Below, in pieces: positions 60,446 to 64,000 of a stretch of DNA of 64,000 nucleotides. The position numbers and the translations under genes are program-made. Numbering within the stretch: position 1 is the first letter of the stretch; each line of letters begins with the position of its first letter. The stretch is from JBGRQA01 sp041725895 (GTDB lineage: Bacteria; Bacteroidota; Bacteroidia; Bacteroidales; Marinifilaceae): positions 62,001-126,000 of the forward strand of contig JBGRQA010000002.1 of the NCBI GenBank assembly GCA_041725895.1, given 5' to 3'. Under the pieces are notes generated by a model. That model was not told the DNA's origin. It ran no database searches and was given only the letters and a program-made list of their open reading frames with translations.

Positions 60446-61645
60446 CTATTTGAATACCTCCTTCAGGCACTTCCGAATATTCTGGTAGGTCCGTTCGATA
60501 TTCTCATCCAAACCGATGGAGATCCGCACCAATCCGTTGGTGAGGCCCATTTCTTCCCTTTCCTTTTCGGGGATCTCCGAGGAGGTACTGCCACCCGGGG
60601 CACTGAAGAGAGTTTTGTGAAAGCCCAAACTTACCGCCAGGTATCCAATTCCGGCCTCCTGAGCTATTTCCATGAACTGGTTGGCCTTTTCCGTTGTTCC
60701 CAGGTCGATTACCAGCAATCCCCCAAAGCCGTACTGCTCATTTCCCATTTCCTTAACCAGGTGGTGTTGAGGGTGGCTGTTCAAACCGGGGTAGATAATT
60801 CGGTGTCCATCGGCTTCCAGTCTTTTCGCCAGGTAAAGAGCATTGGAGCTGTGCTGCTTCATCCGGAGGTGAAGGGTATTCATATTCTTGAGAATACTGG
60901 CCGACCGGAAACTATCCAGAACCGGGCCCAGCAGCATGGCGCTTCCCTGGTTCACATCGTACAAAGAATCGATAAAAACCTTGGGACCGCATATAGCACC
61001 TGCAACACAATCGCTCATTCCGTTGATAAACTTGGTCAAGCTGTGGATCACAATGTCGGCTCCCATTAGGGCGGGTGTAAAAATCAGGGGAGCGAAGGTA
61101 TTGTCCACAACCAACTGTGCATTGGAGTCCTTTGCAATACTGGCAAGTTCCCGAATGTCGGTAACTTCCAGCATTGGATTGCTCATGGTTTCACAGTAAA
61201 GCACCCTGGTGTTGGGGCCCATGACTGCTTTAATCAATTCCGGTTTTGTTGAATCTACAAAACGTGTCTCGATTCCCAATCTGGGGAGAAAATTTTTCAA
61301 CAGGGCATAGGTCCCTCCATAAACAGTTCTGCTGGCTACAATTTCATCCCCTGCACTACACAATTGCAGCAGGGTAGAGCTAATGGCTGCCATCCCCGAG
61401 GCGGTGACCGACGCACTTTCTGTACCTTCCATTGCGGCCAGGCTTTGCGAAAGCCATCTATTGCTGGGGTTCCAATGCCTTGCGTACAAATAGCATCCTT
61501 CAATTTCTCCTTCGAATACCCCTTCCATGGTTTTGGCCCGTTGAAAGGCAAAGGTGGAGGAGTCGGAAATGGATGGATTCACCCCTCCAAACTCATCCAG
61601 ATGCTGTAAGTCCTGGATTCGATCCGCTGGTTTGTAATCTGCCAT
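60446..61645 (-). CDS. Cys/Met-metabolism PLP enzyme (cystathionine gamma-synthase/lyase or methionine gamma-lyase)
   Basis: This 399-aa fold-type I PLP enzyme of the trans-sulfuration family has YLYARHWNPS at about 52-61 (phosphate-binding Tyr54/Arg56 from the partner subunit), SGMAAISS (about 83-90), PLP-ring Asp181 (VVDNTFAP) and Schiff-base Lys205 (HSLTKFINGMSD). GG-rich C-terminal substrate loops (APGGSTSSEIPE) are present. Which of gamma-synthase, gamma-lyase, methionine gamma-lyase or O-acetylhomoserine sulfhydrylase it is cannot be settled from these motifs. No met/cys genes are adjacent. Confidence 0.88.
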   Translation of the reverse strand: MADYKPADRIQDLQHLDEFGGVNPSISDSSTFAFQRAKTMEGVFEGEIEGCYLYARHWNPSNRWLSQSLAAMEGTESASVTASGMAAISSTLLQLCSAGDEIVASRTVYGGTYALLKNFLPRLGIETRFVDSTKPELIKAVMGPNTRVLYCETMSNPMLEVTDIRELASIAKDSNAQLVVDNTFAPLIFTPALMGADIVIHSLTKFINGMSDCVAGAICGPKVFIDSLYDVNQGSAMLLGPVLDSFRSASILKNMNTLHLRMKQHSSNALYLAKRLEADGHRIIYPGLNSHPQHHLVKEMGNEQYGFGGLLVIDLGTTEKANQFMEIAQEAGIGYLAVSLGFHKTLFSAPGGSTSSEIPEKEREEMGLTNGLVRISIGLDENIERTYQNIRKCLKEVFK

Positions 61646-62345
61646 TTTGCTTTACTATTTGTAATTGTTTTATTGGCTCTCCTCTATAGAAAATGCAAAA
61701 TTGCGGTGCAATTGCTTACCTCTGATTGCTAATCCCCTTCGGGAAAAGGGTAGGATTTCGAATTGCGCTGCTGCAATACCGTAACCGTTGAGTAGTAGAA
61801 ACATTAACAATTTACAACAACAATTCCAATTCAGCCAAATTCTTTTTCAAAGGAAGGCAGATTTCCATCATTCGCTTTCAACTTTGCCCTTAGGGCATGG
61901 GTTAGCGTAGCTAAACAATTTAACTGGGGTGTGATACTCCTAAAGCCTTAGGCAATTGGTTGTGACTCTGAAGATTTTTGAATGATCTGATCCCCTCGTA
62001 TGTTTATAGAAAATATTGATTACAATATTTCAACCGCTGTGCGGCAGAATAGGATGTAAATGTTACTCGTAGAGCATTAGGTGTTGTCGTAAAAATAATT
62101 TTACCCACTATTCATCCTATAGAGCCCTGTTTATATAAAAAATAGTCATCGTTGACTTGTTCCTTTGTGGGCGCGAGAGTAGCAAGGCAGTTTTTGATCC
62201 AAGAGTTTAATTGGTAACAAAATAGAAGCACCTAAACCTCGTTTTGCGAGGATGGGGAATGAGAATTTTAGGAGCAATTGTCCCCGGTTGGGCAAATTTC
62301 AGAAGCTGAAGTCCTGATTTTTGCCCAACCTTGGGGAGATGCAAG
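61646..62345. other. 700-bp gene-free region rich in short hairpins
   Basis: No coding frame is supported. It contains several small palindromes: TGCCC-TTA-GGGCA near 61886, CCGC-TGT-GCGG near 62036, CCTCG-TTTTG-CGAGG at 62237-62251, and a strong hairpin at 62281-62337. The patchwork looks like accumulated intergenic repeats; nothing functional was recognised. Confidence 0.5.
62281..62337. repeat. Strong two-part hairpin near the GIY-YIG gene
   Basis: GGTTGGGCAAA (62286-62296) pairs with TTTGCCCAACC (62320-62330), 11 bp perfect. It is extended by TCCCC (62281-62285) with GGGGA (62333-62337) after a 2-nt bulge. There is no T tract, so it is not a standard terminator. It lies 9 bp past the stop of the minus-strand GIY-YIG gene. 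Confidence 0.65.
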
Positions 62346-62615
62346 TTATTCTGTTACTTTTTTTTCAAGTTTTAGGCCTTTTTGTAATTCTTCCTGATTC
62401 AGTGTTCTCATGTGTTTTACCTGGCGGATGGCCTCCCGTCTGGAAGAAACCTTTTGGGATTCGATAATTTCCCAGGGAACTCCTTCCAGGGAGTATTTGC
62501 ACCTGCCTTGGTTATGGAATGCCAATCTTTGTGAAGGATTGGGAGTATATCCAACATAAAACGAATTATTTCGTAGACTTTTTAGGATATATACAAAGTA
62601 GTTAAATGTGTTCAT
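62346..62615 (-). CDS. GIY-YIG nuclease superfamily small protein (YhbQ/UPF0213-like)
   Basis: This 89-aa single-domain protein has the family core: FNYFVYILKS (GIY-equivalent), FYVGYTPNPSQRLAFHN (YVG with the catalytic-type Arg) and a Glu in the middle helix (SSRREAIRQVKHMR). Such stand-alone domains are common in Bacteroidota and of mostly unknown function; they are thought to nick or process DNA. It is flanked by long non-coding repeat-like sequence, and the gene is not in an operon. Confidence 0.88.
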   Translation of the reverse strand: MNTFNYFVYILKSLRNNSFYVGYTPNPSQRLAFHNQGRCKYSLEGVPWEIIESQKVSSRREAIRQVKHMRTLNQEELQKGLKLEKKVTE

Positions 62616-63002
62616 GATTTATGGTTTGGTTGTTCTAACAAATTTATGGTGAAATAAATAGAATGTCAATATTCTTATTATAAAGAACGATAAATTTTTA
62701 ACAAATTAAATAATATTTTAACAAAAAAAATAGAATTTTATTTACCGAAAGGGGAGGTATTTGTCTCAAATCCAGCGACAGGTAAGGGGAGGAACCCAAA
62801 GGTCCTTGGAGCTCCGTCCGTGGGCAATGCTCCGTGTAGGTAGGAAATGCAGAAAGTAATGGCACAACAGAAAGAGGAAAACACTTATGTTGATTCCGAC
62901 GTCATGCAATTAGATTTGGATCATTGCCAATACAATTTAGCAATAATAAATCAATTCGCGTAAAAAATTTTTCGACCAAGAGCTTTTCGATTGAGAAAAT
63001 AA
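62616..63002. other. Gene-free region before the histidine-kinase remnant
   Basis: AT-rich, then a mixed stretch. A 36-codon frame (62848-62961, MQKVMAQQ...) is open but has no recognisable family or ribosome-binding context, so it is not called a gene. Confidence 0.4.
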
Positions 63003-63188
63003 CTCAAGGGTGATTGGGGGATAATAATCATCGAAGAATTAAAGTACCGATACTCCATCAATAATGTAGGGAATAATGCAGAAATCGATGATACATCAGG
63101 ATATGGAATACACAGATATTGTTCTCGTCGAATGCATTTAAATAGGGATTATTGCTATCACAATTTATCCTTTAATAATATCAATTGA
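63003..63188 (+). pseudogene. Possible remnant of a LytS-type histidine kinase C terminus
   Basis: A 61-codon open stretch ends in TGA at 63186-63188. The translation contains IIIIEELKYRYSINNVGNN followed by TSGYGIHRYCSRRMHLN and a YHNLSF end. This resembles the last part of an HK ATPase domain (variable-strand residues, G-box GYGI, an RRxxL helix, final strand) with substitutions that break the usual GxGLxNxxxRL pattern. No upstream kinase sequence remains. It is convergent with the LytTR regulator gene. Evidence is weak. Confidence 0.35.
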
Positions 63189-63906
63189 TACTTTTCTGAT
63201 CCAAAACATTCATCGCCATGTTTTTATAGTTTCGCCCAATGGGGATATATTGCCCTGCCATTTGGATACTTCCGGGCGTATAGCTCTCAATCTTATCGAT
63301 GGCAACAATAAACGAGCGATGAACCCGCAGAAAGCTTGATTCGGGCAATTTTGCTTCCAGATTGCTGATTGTGGTGAGTGTGGAGATTTTCCGGTTGTCG
63401 GAAAGAACAATGGACACATAGTTTCGAAGACTTTCAATGTAAACAATCTCGTCCAGAAATAGTTTCACCATTTTTTTATCCGATTTCACAAAAACAAAAG
63501 GACGCTCGGTGGTACTTGTTTCCTTTTGTTCCGGAATTTGGAACTGATGCTGTCTTAATTTGAAATACCGGTTGACTGCCCGGATGAATCGATCGAAGGG
63601 AATGGGCTTAATAAGGTAATCAAGCGCTTCCAGTTCAAATCCCTCCAGTGCATATTCCGAGTAGGCAGTGGTAAATATGATTGCAGGTGGGTTGGATAGA
63701 TTGCGTAGGAGTTGAATCCCGGTAAGTCCGGGCATCTGAATATCCAGAAATACAAGATCAATCTTTTTCTGATTTAAAATCGTTAAGGCTTCCACTGCAC
63801 TTTTGCATTTGCCTTCCAGCTGCAAATAATCAATCCGGTTGATGTATTCCTCAACTACATCAATGGCCAGATCTTCATCGTCAACAATCAAACATTTTAC
63901 CTTCAT
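63181..63906 (-). CDS. LytTR-type response regulator
   Basis: This 241-aa protein has an N-terminal receiver domain (about 1-120: acidic pocket VDDED at 8-12, phospho-acceptor Asp55 in FLDIQMPG, conserved Lys in LDYLIKP). A C-terminal LytTR DNA-binding domain follows (about 135-235: VKSDKKMVKLFLDEIVYIESLRNYV ... FLRVHRSFIVAIDKI). Its start overlaps the stop of the upstream kinase gene by one base (TAATG), a typical translationally coupled two-component pair. Targets are unknown. Confidence 0.93.
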   Translation of the reverse strand: MKVKCLIVDDEDLAIDVVEEYINRIDYLQLEGKCKSAVEALTILNQKKIDLVFLDIQMPGLTGIQLLRNLSNPPAIIFTTAYSEYALEGFELEALDYLIKPIPFDRFIRAVNRYFKLRQHQFQIPEQKETSTTERPFVFVKSDKKMVKLFLDEIVYIESLRNYVSIVLSDNRKISTLTTISNLEAKLPESSFLRVHRSFIVAIDKIESYTPGSIQMAGQYIPIGRNYKNMAMNVLDQKSIN

Positions 63907-64000
63907 TACAGCTGTAGATTTAAATGAACACCGTACGATTCTTCGGTCGCTTCTATTTTTAATTCGTGTTTTTCGGGATAGATTAAAGATAATCTCCTTT
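63906..64000 (-). CDS. Histidine kinase C terminus (LytS-type), cut by window end
   Basis: In the frame immediately upstream of the response regulator the last 30 codons read RRLSLIYPEKHELKIEATEE and end HLNLQL then stop (63908-63906). This is the end of the ATPase domain of a LytS/YehU-type sensor kinase. The stop overlaps the regulator's ATG. The bulk of the gene lies beyond the window. Confidence 0.8.
   Translation of the reverse strand, partial: RRLSLIYPEKHELKIEATEESYGVHLNLQL

Noticed and set aside
62848..62961. 36-aa plus-strand frame MQKVMAQQ...
   Set aside because: No recognisable family, no neighbour on the same strand, and too short to separate from chance.

Overview
The window looks like a Bacteroidota chromosome, probably a marine Bacteroidales/Marinilabiliales-type organism. 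That placement is inferred from several things: three SusC/SusD/SusE-type outer-membrane sets, a type IX secretion (T9SS) C-terminal sorting domain, lipoproteins with acidic residues after the lipid cysteine, a short primary sigma factor, and promoters matching the Bacteroidota TAnnTTTG element. No rRNA, tRNA, integrase or transposase was seen.

Layout. 1-16 kb holds housekeeping and accessory genes: the 3' part of the primary sigma factor, uvrB, a secreted endonuclease/phosphatase-fold protein, a HAD phosphatase, an FMN-binding/polyferredoxin membrane protein, a CpxP/Spy-like protein, YibE/F, alkaline phosphatase, CutC, an acyl-CoA synthetase, a class-V aminotransferase and a metallophosphatase. 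16-54 kb is one large alpha-glucan utilisation region. On the minus strand are three SusC-SusD-SusE units, one followed by a T9SS-exported GH13 amylase and one by a lipoprotein trehalase. On the plus strand are a LacI-family regulator, an MFS sugar transporter, beta-phosphoglucomutase, a GH65 maltose-type phosphorylase, a SusA-like GH13, a GH31 and two GH13 lipoproteins. 54-64 kb is mixed: a PQQ-type beta-propeller, a hypothetical protein, a MORN-like/esterase fusion, a split-Soret-type cytochrome, a DUF442-type phosphatase, a gene remnant, a Cys/Met-metabolism PLP enzyme, a GIY-YIG protein and a LytTR two-component system cut by the window end.

How the glucan genes would work together (inference from families): the surface amylase cuts polymer, SusCDE complexes bind and import oligosaccharides, periplasmic GH13/GH31 enzymes and trehalase shorten them, the MFS carrier takes up maltose-like sugar, GH65 releases beta-glucose-1-phosphate and beta-PGM converts it to glucose-6-phosphate. 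Sites resembling a LacI-family operator (CAAACG/CGTTTG) lie upstream of susC2, susC3 and the MFS operon. In both susC cases the site begins 57 bp upstream of the presumed -7 element, which fits activation better than simple repression.

The most unexplained structures are non-coding. Two arrays (15762-15995 and about 60049-60300) are each built from a short constant motif repeated every 21 bp with variable sequence between. There is also a candidate ~92-nt small RNA (14530-14621, minus strand) with its own promoter and terminator, and a three-tier nested hairpin (48340-48455) in front of the GH31 gene.
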